DNA of 64,000 nt from SIG480 sp045546975 (GTDB lineage: Bacteria; Bacillota; Clostridia; Oscillospirales; JAAYXM01). The notes below the pieces were generated by a model. It worked only from the letters and a program-made list of their open reading frames with translations, was not told the origin of the DNA and ran no database searches. Positions 25,398 through 34,233 of the stretch are shown here, in pieces. The translations under genes were made by a program, and so were the position numbers. Location: NCBI GenBank assembly GCA_045546975.1, contig JAZQDV010000010.1, positions 186,001 through 250,000 on the forward strand. Direction: 5' to 3'. The stretch's first letter is position 1. The number at the start of each line of letters is the position of its first letter.

Positions 25398-26072
25398 ATG
25401 AAAATAGCTATTGCGATTGATGGGCCGAGCGGAGCAGGAAAGAGTACCATCTCGAAAATGCTTGCAAAGGAGTTCGGCTTTACATACGTAGATACGGGGG
25501 CTATATACCGTACGGTTGGCGTGTATGTATACCGCAACGGCATTGACCCCAAGGATTCCGCTGCAGTAAGCTTGATCCTTGATAAAGTGGGCATCGAAAT
25601 CAAACACGAGGGAGGACTTCAGAGACTTTACCTCAATGGAGAGGACGTTACAAGGGAAATCCGCGAGCACGAGATTTCACAGTATGCCTCTGCGGTATCT
25701 GCCATACCCGAGGTACGTGCGTTTCTTCTTGAGATGCAACGCGAGTTTGCTCGCCGCGATAATGTCATTATGGACGGTCGCGATATAGGAACGGTAGTTC
25801 TTCCCGATGCGAAAATCAAAATCTTTCTCACTGCAACGGACGAGGATAGAGCAAGAAGAAGATATGAGGAGCTTCTCGCAAAGGGGCAGGATGTCCCGTT
25901 TGAAAAAGTACTTCAGGATATGAGGGAAAGAGACGCGCGCGATTCGGCACGTGCTGTTGCACCTCTTGCTGCTGCGGAGGATGCAATACTTGTCGATACA
26001 ACGGGAAACACCTTGGAGAAAAGCTTGGGTGTTATCAGAGAAATAATTACAGCAAGGCTTGGTGAGAAATAA
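25398..26072 (+). CDS. cmk: Cytidylate kinase
   Basis: A 224-residue nucleoside monophosphate kinase that phosphorylates CMP and dCMP. Walker A is GPSGAGKSTISKMLA (about 9-23); FTYVDTGAIYRTVG is the CMP-site segment; IMDGRDIGTVVLPDA is the conserved Cmk motif. The gene order cmk-plsC-ispH-S1 that follows is common in Clostridia and is tightly packed here. A GGAGAG site precedes the ATG. Confidence 0.96.
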   Translation: MKIAIAIDGPSGAGKSTISKMLAKEFGFTYVDTGAIYRTVGVYVYRNGIDPKDSAAVSLILDKVGIEIKHEGGLQRLYLNGEDVTREIREHEISQYASAVSAIPEVRAFLLEMQREFARRDNVIMDGRDIGTVVLPDAKIKIFLTATDEDRARRRYEELLAKGQDVPFEKVLQDMRERDARDSARAVAPLAAAEDAILVDTTGNTLEKSLGVIREIITARLGEK

Positions 26073-26074
26073 GT

Positions 26075-26653
26075 ATGTTTAAGTTTATTTATGCTGTCGC
26101 AGGTCCGTTTTTCAGACTGCTATACAGAATAAAGGTTACGGGAAAGGAAAACATCCCCGAGAGCCCCGTTGTCGTCTGTGCAAACCATACAGCACTTTGG
26201 GACCCGATTTTTCTCTGCCTTGCTTTTGGTATAAAGCAAAAGTGGGCGTTTATGGCAAAAATGGAGCTTTTCAAAATCCCTGTGCTTTCATGGATTCTGA
26301 AAAAAGTGGACGCAATTCCGGTAAACCGTGGCTCGACAGACATATCCACACTCCGAACAGCAATAAGCTCGCTCACGTCTGGCAGAAGCCTTATGATTTT
26401 CCCTGAGGGAACGAGGACGGACGGCGAGACTGACGCAAGTGCCGCAAAGACGGGTGCTGCAATGATAGCATGTCGTGCAAAGGTCGATATGCTTCCTGTT
26501 TTCGTAAGCACAAAAAAACATATTTTCGGAAAAGTAAATGTCATTATAGGAAAACCGATAAAGGCAGAGGCAGAAGGCAGCGGCAACGCAAAATACAAAG
26601 CTCTTGTTGAAAATGTCTTTGGAGAAATACTTCGTCTTGGCGGTGAAGAATAG
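26075..26653 (+). CDS. plsC: 1-acyl-sn-glycerol-3-phosphate acyltransferase
   Basis: A 192-residue membrane-associated acyltransferase making phosphatidic acid. It contains the catalytic HX4D box as NHTALWDP (about 33-40), an IPVNRGSTD segment and the glycerol-phosphate-binding FPEGTRT (about 109-115). It starts two bases after cmk ends, and its stop codon overlaps the GTG start of ispH by one base, so the three are translationally coupled. Confidence 0.94.
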   Translation: MFKFIYAVAGPFFRLLYRIKVTGKENIPESPVVVCANHTALWDPIFLCLAFGIKQKWAFMAKMELFKIPVLSWILKKVDAIPVNRGSTDISTLRTAISSLTSGRSLMIFPEGTRTDGETDASAAKTGAAMIACRAKVDMLPVFVSTKKHIFGKVNVIIGKPIKAEAEGSGNAKYKALVENVFGEILRLGGEE

Positions 26654-28665
26654 TGGCTAAAATAATTATTGCGGAGTCCGCGGGCTTCTGCTTCGGAGTA
26701 CGGCGCGCCGTAGATATAGCGGAGGAACTTGCAAGTGCTAAGGTCAGGGCGTGTACTCTCGGTCCAATCATCCATAATGCACACGTTGTGGATGACCTTG
26801 CGAAGAAGGGGGTACCAAGTGTTTCGAGCGTTTCGGAAATCCCTCACGGTGCGCGTGCTATTATCCGTTCACACGGAGTTCCTAAGAGTGTATATGACGA
26901 GTTTGAAGAAAAACATATCGAATTTACGGATGCTACCTGTCCGTATGTTATGAGGATACATAAAATCGTAAAAGAAAAGTACGAGCAGGGGTATGAGGTA
27001 ATAATAGTAGGCAAACGCGAGCATCCGGAGGTGCTTGGGATTGCAGGACAGTGCGGCAATGCAGAAATTGTCGGAAACGAAAAAGAGATGGAAGCACTGC
27101 TCCGAAAGCGCGGAAATCTCGATGAAAAGCGTGTTTGCGCAGTAGCCCAGACGACCATAGGAAGAAAAATTTGGGAAAGTTGCGTGAAAAATCTAAAAAA
27201 AGTGTGTACAAATTGCGAAATATTTGATACAATATGTCTTGCGACGTATAAACGTCAGACGGAGGCCGCTTCGCTCGCAGCCAAAGTGGACGTTATGGTC
27301 GTTATCGGGGATAGGACAAGCTCAAATACCAAAGAGCTTGAAGAGATTTGCCGAGAGAATTGCGCGAGAGTTATCCGCGTTGAAAATGCAAGTGAAATCA
27401 CCGTTGAGCATTTGGAAAACGCAGAGACTATCGGAATTACAGCAGGCGCATCAACCCCCGATTGGATAATTAAGGAGGTAAAAGGCAAAATGAGCGAAAT
27501 GGTAAACAACTTTGAAGGTGAATCATTTGAGGAGCTCCTCTTGAGTTCACTCAAAACTTTTAATAATGGAGATAAGGTTGTCGGTACGATAACGGCTATT
27601 ACACCGTCCGAGATCCAGGTTGACCTCGGCGCTAAATATGCAGGCTATATTCCGTACTCTGAAATCGGTGACGATGCAGATGCTGCCGATAAGTACAAAG
27701 TCGGCGACGAAATCGAATGTTCCGTTGTAAGGGTTAACGATGTAGAAGGAATTATCACACTTTCCAAAAAGCGCCTTGATGCAATCAAGGGCTGGGACGA
27801 TGTTGAACTTGCCCGTCAGGACAAGACAACACTTGAAGGTACTGTAGTAGATGTAAACTCGGGTGGCGTTATTGTTTCAGTACGCGGCCTTCGTGTATTT
27901 GTTCCTGCTTTCCAGACAGGGCTTCCGAAGGATGCAGAGCTCTCTACACTTCTCAAGAAGAAGGTTCAGCTCAAGATTCGCGAGGTTAACCGTGCACGTC
28001 GCCGTATCGTAGGTTCTATCCGTGAGGTTACTGCAGAGGCTCGCCGTGAGGCTATGGAGCGCGTATGGGCAGATATCGAAGTAGGAAAGCAGTACAAGGG
28101 TACTGTTCGTTCTCTCACATCCTACGGTGCATTTGTCGACATTGGTGGAGTTGACGGAATGGTACACATTTCTGAAATGTCCTGGAAACGTATTTCACAT
28201 CCGTCTGAGATGTTCAAGGAAGGCCAGGAGGTTGACGTTTTCGTCATTGCTCTTGATCCCGAAAAGAAGAAGATTTCCCTCGGCTACAGAAAGGCAGAGG
28301 ACAACCCGTGGACAAAGTTCAAGGCAGCTTACGATGTAGACGCTGTTGCTAAGGTTAAGGTTGTTAAGCTTATGCCGTTTGGCGCATTTGCAGAAATCGT
28401 TCCCGGTGTTGACGGTCTCATCCATATTTCACAGATCACAAACACACATATTGCAAAGCCCGGCGACGTTCTTAAGGAAGGCGACGAGGTTGAAGCAAAG
28501 ATTACTGCAATTGACGAGGAAAACAAGAAAGTTTCTCTTTCCATGAGAGCACTTCTTCCGGAGGCAGCTCCCAAGGCAGAGGAGGCACCTGTAGAGGAAG
28601 CTGACGAAGTAGTAGCTACTTCAGGTGAGGAAAACGATATCGTTCCTGAGTCAGACGCTGAATAA
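26653..28665 (+). CDS. ispH: Fused HMBPP reductase (IspH) and S1-domain ribosomal protein
   Basis: A 670-residue two-part protein. Residues 1-280 are IspH, the final enzyme of the MEP isoprenoid pathway: cluster cysteines C13, C96 and C195, substrate histidines H41, H74 and H124, and E126 in KREHPE are all kept. Residues of about 295-640 carry four S1 RNA-binding repeats (for example GTVRSLTSYGAFVDIGGVDG), and the tail is acidic (PEAAPKAEEAPVEEADE). The fusion is typical of Clostridia. The start is GTG, overlapping plsC. The S1 part probably serves translation. Confidence 0.95.
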   Translation: MAKIIIAESAGFCFGVRRAVDIAEELASAKVRACTLGPIIHNAHVVDDLAKKGVPSVSSVSEIPHGARAIIRSHGVPKSVYDEFEEKHIEFTDATCPYVMRIHKIVKEKYEQGYEVIIVGKREHPEVLGIAGQCGNAEIVGNEKEMEALLRKRGNLDEKRVCAVAQTTIGRKIWESCVKNLKKVCTNCEIFDTICLATYKRQTEAASLAAKVDVMVVIGDRTSSNTKELEEICRENCARVIRVENASEITVEHLENAETIGITAGASTPDWIIKEVKGKMSEMVNNFEGESFEELLLSSLKTFNNGDKVVGTITAITPSEIQVDLGAKYAGYIPYSEIGDDADAADKYKVGDEIECSVVRVNDVEGIITLSKKRLDAIKGWDDVELARQDKTTLEGTVVDVNSGGVIVSVRGLRVFVPAFQTGLPKDAELSTLLKKKVQLKIREVNRARRRIVGSIREVTAEARREAMERVWADIEVGKQYKGTVRSLTSYGAFVDIGGVDGMVHISEMSWKRISHPSEMFKEGQEVDVFVIALDPEKKKISLGYRKAEDNPWTKFKAAYDVDAVAKVKVVKLMPFGAFAEIVPGVDGLIHISQITNTHIAKPGDVLKEGDEVEAKITAIDEENKKVSLSMRALLPEAAPKAEEAPVEEADEVVATSGEENDIVPESDAE

Positions 28666-28676
28666 TTAAATCCCCA

Positions 28677-28714
28677 AAACAGCTTTGACGGATTTCCGTC
28701 AAAGCTGTTTTTTG
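28677..28714 (+). terminator. Terminator of the trmB-ispH gene row
   Basis: AAAACAGCTTTGACGGA and its complement around a short loop, followed by a run of T. Confidence 0.9.
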
Positions 28715-28742
28715 AATATTCTGTGAATAATGCTTCTTGCGT

Positions 28743-28771
28743 TTGACATTGTAAAAATAAGGGAATAAAAT
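28743..28771 (+). promoter_or_regulatory. Promoter of the ABC exporter pair
   Basis: TTGACA and TAAAAT with a 17-base spacer, about 30 bases before the first start codon. Confidence 0.7.
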
Positions 28772-28802
28772 ATAAGGTAGCTTTGCATCGGAGGTGAAGA
28801 GC

Positions 28803-30527
28803 TTGCTTAAATTATTGAAGTATGTAGGCAAATATAAGTTGCCGTCAATACTTGCTCCTGTTTTCATAATTTTTGAAGTTGTTCTTGAAATTTTCATACC
28901 ACTGCTCATGTCAAAAATTATCGACGTGGGAATAAACGGGAATGCGGGGATTTCGTATATAGTAAAAGTCGGAGCACTTATGATTGTTATGTCCCTGTTT
29001 TCGCTTCTGTTTGGTGTGCTTTCGGGAAAGTACGCTTCTGTTGCGGGAACAGGCTTTGCAAAAAATCTCCGCGGAGCGCTTTTCAATAAAATACAGGACT
29101 TTTCGTTTGCAAATGTCGACAGATTCAGTACAAGTTCACTTGTAACGAGACTTACGACGGATGTAACATTTGTTCAGCATGCGTTTATGATGATTATTCG
29201 CATGCTTGTTCGCGCACCTGTGATGCTTGTTAGCGCAACTGTGCTTGCTGTGTCCATAAACTCCGAACTTGCACGAATATTTTTCGTGGCAATCCCTGTT
29301 CTTGGTATTGCACTTATAACGATATCTCTCAAGGCGTTTCCTAAATTCAAAGAAATGTTCACGAAGTACGACCGTATGAACTCTTCCGTTCAGGAAAGTC
29401 TTATTGCAATTCGCGTCGTCAAGGCGTATGTAAGGGAAGAGTACGAGGAAGAAAAGTTCTCCGATGCGGCGCTCTCTCTTTGTGAGGCGCAGAGACGGGC
29501 AGAGCGCGTGCTTATATGGAATATGCCGATAATGCGCTTTGTTATGTATTCATGCATAATCCTTGTTCTCCTTCTCGGTGGAAATCTTATCGCAGTAGGT
29601 GGAATGGAAACGGGAGAGCTTATAAGCTTTATAAGCTATATAACACAGATACTTATGTCACTTATGGCACTTTCAATGTGCTTTGTAAGTATAGTTATGT
29701 CACGTGCATCAATCACCCGTATCCGCGAGGTGTTTGATGAGGAAATTGATATTAAGGACAATGAAAATGGCAAGACTGAGGTCGAAAACGGAGATATAGT
29801 ATTTGATAATGTAAGTTTTGCATACGGTGAGGATAAGTCATCTGTTGCGCTTAGGGATATAAGCTTCAGCATCAAATCAGGAGAAACGGTTGGAATCATA
29901 GGTGGCACAGGTTCAGGTAAAACCTCACTTGTTCAGCTTATACCGCGCCTTTACGATGTTACGGAGGGTACGGTTTCGGTCGCAGGGTGTGATGTCCGTG
30001 ATTATGACCTTGAAGCGCTAAGAAACGCAGTGTCTATGGTGCTCCAAAACAACGTGCTGTTCTCGGGTACGATTATAGAGAATCTCCGCTGGGGAAACAG
30101 CGAGGCAACGCAGGAAGAAGTTGAAAGAGCGTGCCGGGCTGCATCTGCGCACGACTTTATAACGGCTTTTCCCGATGGTTATGACACAGTTCTCGGTCAG
30201 GGTGGAGTGAACCTCTCAGGCGGTCAGAAGCAGCGCGTGTGTATTGCCCGTGCACTCCTCAAAAACCCAAAGATAATAATACTTGACGACAGCACAAGTG
30301 CTGTTGATACGGCTACAGATAAAAAGATAAGGGAAGCTTTCAGAAACGAGCTTCCTGACGTCACCAAGCTCATTATTGCACAGCGCATAACTTCGGTAAG
30401 CGATGCGGACAGAATAATAGTTCTCGATGACGGTAAGGTAAGCGCTATAGGGACCCATGACGAGCTTCTCCGTACAAACGAAATATACAGAGAAGTTTAT
30501 GATTCTCAGCAAAAGGTGGTGGAGTAG
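28803..30527 (+). CDS. ABC transporter, fused permease and ATPase, subunit 1
   Basis: A 574-residue exporter half: six transmembrane helices (about 1-310), then the ATPase with Walker A GGTGSGKTS, signature LSGGQKQR and Walker B KIIILDDST. The Walker B is followed by Asp rather than the catalytic Glu (ILDDSTSA), so its own site is probably degenerate, as in heterodimeric exporters where only the partner site hydrolyses ATP efficiently. The TTG at 28803 is chosen since CGGAGG lies nine bases upstream. It abuts the second subunit. Confidence 0.92.
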   Translation: MLKLLKYVGKYKLPSILAPVFIIFEVVLEIFIPLLMSKIIDVGINGNAGISYIVKVGALMIVMSLFSLLFGVLSGKYASVAGTGFAKNLRGALFNKIQDFSFANVDRFSTSSLVTRLTTDVTFVQHAFMMIIRMLVRAPVMLVSATVLAVSINSELARIFFVAIPVLGIALITISLKAFPKFKEMFTKYDRMNSSVQESLIAIRVVKAYVREEYEEEKFSDAALSLCEAQRRAERVLIWNMPIMRFVMYSCIILVLLLGGNLIAVGGMETGELISFISYITQILMSLMALSMCFVSIVMSRASITRIREVFDEEIDIKDNENGKTEVENGDIVFDNVSFAYGEDKSSVALRDISFSIKSGETVGIIGGTGSGKTSLVQLIPRLYDVTEGTVSVAGCDVRDYDLEALRNAVSMVLQNNVLFSGTIIENLRWGNSEATQEEVERACRAASAHDFITAFPDGYDTVLGQGGVNLSGGQKQRVCIARALLKNPKIIILDDSTSAVDTATDKKIREAFRNELPDVTKLIIAQRITSVSDADRIIVLDDGKVSAIGTHDELLRTNEIYREVYDSQQKVVE

Positions 30528-32420
30528 ATGGCAAGAGCAAAAATGCCGCGAGAGCTCCAGGGCAGAAGAAAACCAAAAAACGCGGGCCGTGCCATTGCGA
30601 GAATTTTGAGCTATATGGAAGGACAGCGACTCAAGCTTTTCGTCGTCTTTTTGGGGATAGTAATAAGTTCGCTTTCGGGAGTTGCAGGAACATACTTCTT
30701 AAAGCCTGTTATAAACTCCGTCGAGGAAAGCATAAGAACAAACGGCACCATCGGGCACGACTTTTTTGTCAAAATAGGAATTATGGCGCTTGTATATGCG
30801 ATTGGCGTCATAGGTGCGTATGTGTACAGCAGGCTGATGCTTGATATTTCAACGGAAACACTTCGCAAAATCCGTGTAGATATGTTCGCAAAGCTCAAAC
30901 ACCTTCCTGTTAAATATTTTGACACGCACGTGCACGGCGAAACGATGAGCAGATTCACAAACGATACAGACACACTCAGAGAGATGATAAGTCAGGGAAT
31001 TCCGCAGATATTCTCATCGTGCCTCACGATAGTCGGAGTATTTCTGCTTATGCTCTATTTAAGCCCGATACTGACACTTCTGGTCGTGATTACGCTCGTT
31101 GCAATGTTCTTTATACTCAAAATGGTAACGCAGAAGAGTTCACGCTATTTCAGACGTCAGCAAAAGGAAATAGGAAGAGTAAACGGATACATTGAAGAGA
31201 TGATAGAAGGGCAGAAGGTGGTAAAGGTATTCTGCCATGAAAAAGGGGCAAAGGGACGCTTTTCGGAAATGAACGAGGAGCTTTTTGAGGCGGCAGCAAA
31301 CGCTCATACCTTTGGAAGTGTACTCGGCCCGATTTCGGGAAACTTTTCATATATGAATTACGCGATTACCGCAACTGCGGGTGCGGCCCTTGTTTTGTTC
31401 GGCTTTGCTGATATAGGAACTGTCGCGGCATTTCTGCAGTCAACTCGTTCTTTCTTTCAACCGATAACACAGATAACACAGCTGTTTAACTCGGTAATAA
31501 GCGCCCTTGCAGGAGCAGAACGCATTTTTGAGCTCATTGACGAGGAAGAGGAAACCGATGAGGGTACAGTTGAGCTTGTTTCGGTAGAACGAAAAGAAGA
31601 CGGCTCACTTTGTGAGACAGATAAGAGAACCGGTATCTGGGCATGGAAGGATGTTTCGGGAACCGGAACGGTAGAATATATCGAGCTTCGCGGAGATGTC
31701 AGGTTTGATAATGTTGTCTTCGGATATACTGAGGAGAAAACTGTTCTTAAGGGGATTTCGCTTTATGCAAAGCCAGGACAGAAAATTGCGTTGGTAGGCT
31801 CTACGGGAGCGGGGAAGACTACCATAACAAATCTGATAAACAGGTTTTATGATGTTCCGTCAGGGGTGATAACGTACGACGGCATAAATATAAAGAAGAT
31901 AAAGAAAAGCGATTTGCGTCGTTCTCTCGGCATGGTGCTTCAGGATACACACCTCTTCGGAGACACGGTTATGGAAAACATCAGATACGGAAAGCTTGAT
32001 GCCACGGATGAAGAGGTTATAGCTGCTGCAAAGCTTGCGAATGCACACACGTTTATTTCCCATCTTCCTGACGGTTATAACACGCAGCTTACGGCTGATG
32101 GCGTGAACTTAAGTCAGGGTCAGCGCCAGCTCATTGCAATTGCAAGAGCTGCGATAGCAGATCCGCCGGTTTTGATTCTTGACGAGGCAACAAGCTCCAT
32201 TGATACGCGAACAGAAGCGCTTATCGAAAAGGGAATGGATACACTGATGCGTGGAAGGACAGTGTTCGTTATCGCGCACAGGCTTTCAACGGTGCGCAAT
32301 TCCCATGCGATAATGGTAATAGAAAACGGCGAGATAATAGAGCGCGGAGCACACGAGGAGCTTTTGGCACTTCGCGGCAAATACTATCAATTATATACAG
32401 GAATGTTCGAGCTTGAATAA
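30528..32420 (+). CDS. ABC transporter, fused permease and ATPase, subunit 2
   Basis: A 630-residue exporter half, the partner of the preceding gene. The ATPase has Walker A GSTGAGKTT, Walker B PVLILDEATSS with the catalytic Glu, and H-loop AHRLST. The signature reads LSQGQRQL rather than LSGGQ, so the functional composite site probably uses this Walker B with the LSGGQ of subunit 1. About 35 extra residues (approximately 345-385) lie between the membrane part and the ATPase core. The ATG is preceded by AAAGGTGGTGGAG. The exported substrate is unknown. Confidence 0.92.
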   Translation: MARAKMPRELQGRRKPKNAGRAIARILSYMEGQRLKLFVVFLGIVISSLSGVAGTYFLKPVINSVEESIRTNGTIGHDFFVKIGIMALVYAIGVIGAYVYSRLMLDISTETLRKIRVDMFAKLKHLPVKYFDTHVHGETMSRFTNDTDTLREMISQGIPQIFSSCLTIVGVFLLMLYLSPILTLLVVITLVAMFFILKMVTQKSSRYFRRQQKEIGRVNGYIEEMIEGQKVVKVFCHEKGAKGRFSEMNEELFEAAANAHTFGSVLGPISGNFSYMNYAITATAGAALVLFGFADIGTVAAFLQSTRSFFQPITQITQLFNSVISALAGAERIFELIDEEEETDEGTVELVSVERKEDGSLCETDKRTGIWAWKDVSGTGTVEYIELRGDVRFDNVVFGYTEEKTVLKGISLYAKPGQKIALVGSTGAGKTTITNLINRFYDVPSGVITYDGINIKKIKKSDLRRSLGMVLQDTHLFGDTVMENIRYGKLDATDEEVIAAAKLANAHTFISHLPDGYNTQLTADGVNLSQGQRQLIAIARAAIADPPVLILDEATSSIDTRTEALIEKGMDTLMRGRTVFVIAHRLSTVRNSHAIMVIENGEIIERGAHEELLALRGKYYQLYTGMFELE

Positions 32421-32445
32421 AAAATGAAAAAAACGAAAAAAAGGC

Positions 32446-32475
32446 TTGACCTCTTGACACTTGCTGTGCTATAAT
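32446..32475 (+). promoter_or_regulatory. Promoter of rpmG-secE-nusG
   Basis: TTGACC and TATAAT with an 18-base spacer. The leader that follows (about 32482-32609) is 125 bases and holds imperfect inverted repeats (AGGTTTATTTTT with AAATAAACTT; TGCGGGAAA with TTTCCGCA). It could be a regulatory leader, but I cannot name a family. Confidence 0.65.
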
Positions 32476-32609
32476 CGTATTTACCTGTGAAAGGTTTATT
32501 TTTCGTGCCTTTTTTTAAAGGACAGAAAATAAACTTATGCGGGAAAATAGAGTTTCCGCAGGCCGTAAGGCTGTCAGGGAGGCAAAAATATTTTTGGAGG
32601 CCGAAAGAT

Positions 32610-32759
32610 ATGAGAACAAAAATCACTCTCGTTTGCACAGAATGCAAGCGCAGAAACTACGACACAATGAAGGAAAAGAAAAACACTCCGGACAGACTCG
32701 AATTAAACAAGCACTGCCCGTTCTGTCGCAAGCATACTCTCCACAGAGAATCCAAGTAA
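32610..32759 (+). CDS. rpmG: 50S ribosomal protein L33
   Basis: A 49-residue zinc-ribbon form of L33: the metal ligands are CTEC near the N-terminus and CPFC near residue 37. KITLVCTECKRRNYDT and TPDRLELNKHCPFCRKHT are typical. The true start is ATG 32610 with TTGGAGG upstream; the open frame reaches further upstream into the leader but has no ribosome site there. Gene order rpmG-secE-nusG is standard. Confidence 0.95.
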   Translation: MRTKITLVCTECKRRNYDTMKEKKNTPDRLELNKHCPFCRKHTLHRESK

Positions 32760-32804
32760 TTTGAGTTTTTCTTTTTGAATTACAAACGAAAGGATGTGTC
32801 GCAA

Positions 32805-33005
32805 ATGGCAGAAAAGAGTAAGCGCAGTATCGGAGCATGGTTCCGTGAAATGCGAAGTGAACTTAAGAAGGTCGTTTGGCCTTCCGGTAAAGAAGTTTAC
32901 AAGAATACATTGGTAGTTCTTATTGTATGTGCTATATTTGCAATTATCACATACGCAATGGATGCTTTGCTCAATGCGGGAGTTTTGGCTCTCCTCGGAT
33001 TATAA
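32805..33005 (+). CDS. secE: Preprotein translocase subunit SecE
   Basis: A 66-residue single-span membrane protein that clamps SecY. The amphipathic segment RSIGAWFREMRSELKKVVWP precedes the transmembrane helix (about 35-55). The WPSGKEV motif is diagnostic. The start is ATG 32805, with AAAGGATG upstream. Confidence 0.95.
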   Translation: MAEKSKRSIGAWFREMRSELKKVVWPSGKEVYKNTLVVLIVCAIFAIITYAMDALLNAGVLALLGL

Positions 33006-33024
33006 TTAATACGGAGGAGCTAAA

Positions 33025-33552
33025 ATGGCTGGAAATGCAAAGTGGTATGTAATACACACATACTCCGGCTACGAAAACAAAGTAGCCGCTACAATCGAAA
33101 AAGCGGTTGAAAACAGAAAGTTACATGACCTTATCCATGCAGTAAATATCCCTGTGGAGGTCGCCGTCGAGATAAAGGATGGCGTTCGCAAGGAAATTGA
33201 GCGCAAGATATTCCCGGGTTATGTACTTGTCAAAATGGTTATGACTGACGAGAGCTGGCACGTTGTAAGAAACACACGTGGCGTTACGGGTTTTGTCGGT
33301 CCTGCCAGCAAGCCTGTTCCGCTCAGCGATGAGGAGGTTGCAAACCTCGGCGTTGAGAAGCACGAGCTTGTTGTCGACTATAAAGTTGGCGACAACGTCA
33401 AGATTATCGACGGCGCGCTTGAAGACTTTGTCGGTGTGGTTGATGAAATCGAACTCGACAAAAACAAGATTCGCGTTATTGTTTCTATGTTTGGAAGAGA
33501 AACTCCCGTTGAGCTTGAACCGGATCAGGTTGAACCTGTCGCGGAAGACTGA
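33025..33552 (+). CDS. nusG: Transcription termination/antitermination protein NusG
   Basis: A 175-residue protein: the NGN domain (KWYVIHTYSGYENKVAATIEK, then FPGYVLVKMVMTDESWHVVRNTRGVTGFVG) and a C-terminal KOW domain (VGDNVKIIDGALEDFVGVVDEI). It links RNA polymerase to Rho and the ribosome. A GGAGG site lies upstream. The rplK leader follows. Confidence 0.97.
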   Translation: MAGNAKWYVIHTYSGYENKVAATIEKAVENRKLHDLIHAVNIPVEVAVEIKDGVRKEIERKIFPGYVLVKMVMTDESWHVVRNTRGVTGFVGPASKPVPLSDEEVANLGVEKHELVVDYKVGDNVKIIDGALEDFVGVVDEIELDKNKIRVIVSMFGRETPVELEPDQVEPVAED

Positions 33553-33612
33553 CAGGAACTTTTGCATGCAGGCGCAAATGCGCTTTAGCATAACTTCGGG
33601 CGTCTTCGTCCG

Positions 33613-33690
33613 ACGTGGGAGGTACCCGCACATGGTTTTGCGAGAGAGGCTTCTTAATCTCGCAGTGCAAGGAGTACCGCCATTTACCAC
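33613..33690 (+). promoter_or_regulatory. Structured leader of rplK (L1-site-like)
   Basis: GTGG at 33615 pairs with CCAC at 33687; GGTAC at 33621 pairs with GTACC at 33674; an inner hairpin is TGCGAGA/TCTCGCA. The GTGGGAGG...ACCAC pattern recurs before rplA at 34178. It resembles ribosomal protein leaders in which L1 binds its own message; that function is inferred. Confidence 0.6.
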
Positions 33691-33714
33691 ATTTTATTAA
33701 GGAGGTGCAGTATC

Positions 33715-34140
33715 ATGGCACAGAAAGTAGTAGGATTTATTAAGCTTCAGATTCCGGCAGCTAAGGCAACTCCGGCACCGCCTGTCGGTCCGGCACTTGG
33801 TCAGCACGGTGTCAACATCGTTCAGTTCACAAAGGAATTCAACGAGCGCACAAAGAACGATATCGGACTTATCATTCCGGTAATCATCACGGTTTATGCA
33901 GACCGTTCGTTCTCATTCATCACAAAGACACCGCCGGCATCAGTACTTATCAAAAAGGCTTGCAAGATTGAAAGCGGTTCCGGTGTTCCTAACAAGACAA
34001 AGGTTGCTACAATCAGCAAGGAAGACCTCAGAAAGATTGCAGAGCTCAAGGCTCCTGATCTCAATGCGGCTTCAGTTGAAAATGCAATGAGCATGATCGC
34101 TGGCACATGCAGAAGCATGGGCGTAACGGTTGAGGAATAA
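33715..34140 (+). CDS. rplK: 50S ribosomal protein L11
   Basis: A 141-residue L11. It opens with VGFIKLQIPAAKATPAPPVGPALGQHGVNI, the usual proline-rich N-terminal domain, and ends with the RNA-binding domain (IAELKAPDLNAASVENAMSMIAGTCRSMG). GGAGGTGC precedes the ATG. It forms part of the L1 stalk/GTPase centre operon. Confidence 0.98.
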   Translation: MAQKVVGFIKLQIPAAKATPAPPVGPALGQHGVNIVQFTKEFNERTKNDIGLIIPVIITVYADRSFSFITKTPPASVLIKKACKIESGSGVPNKTKVATISKEDLRKIAELKAPDLNAASVENAMSMIAGTCRSMGVTVEE

Positions 34141-34177
34141 TCCAAAACCGTAGTACATGGCATAAAGCTATTAACTT

Positions 34178-34218
34178 ACGTGGGAGGGCTTTGAAAGACC
34201 AAGCCCGAAAACTACCAC
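34178..34218 (+). promoter_or_regulatory. Structured leader of rplA (L1-site-like)
   Basis: ACGTGGGAGGGCTT and AAGCCC...CTACCAC form a two-part stem with an asymmetric internal loop, ending three bases before the rplA ribosome site. The same outer pattern is found before rplK. Confidence 0.65.
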
Positions 34219-34233
34219 AAGGAGGTTACTACA

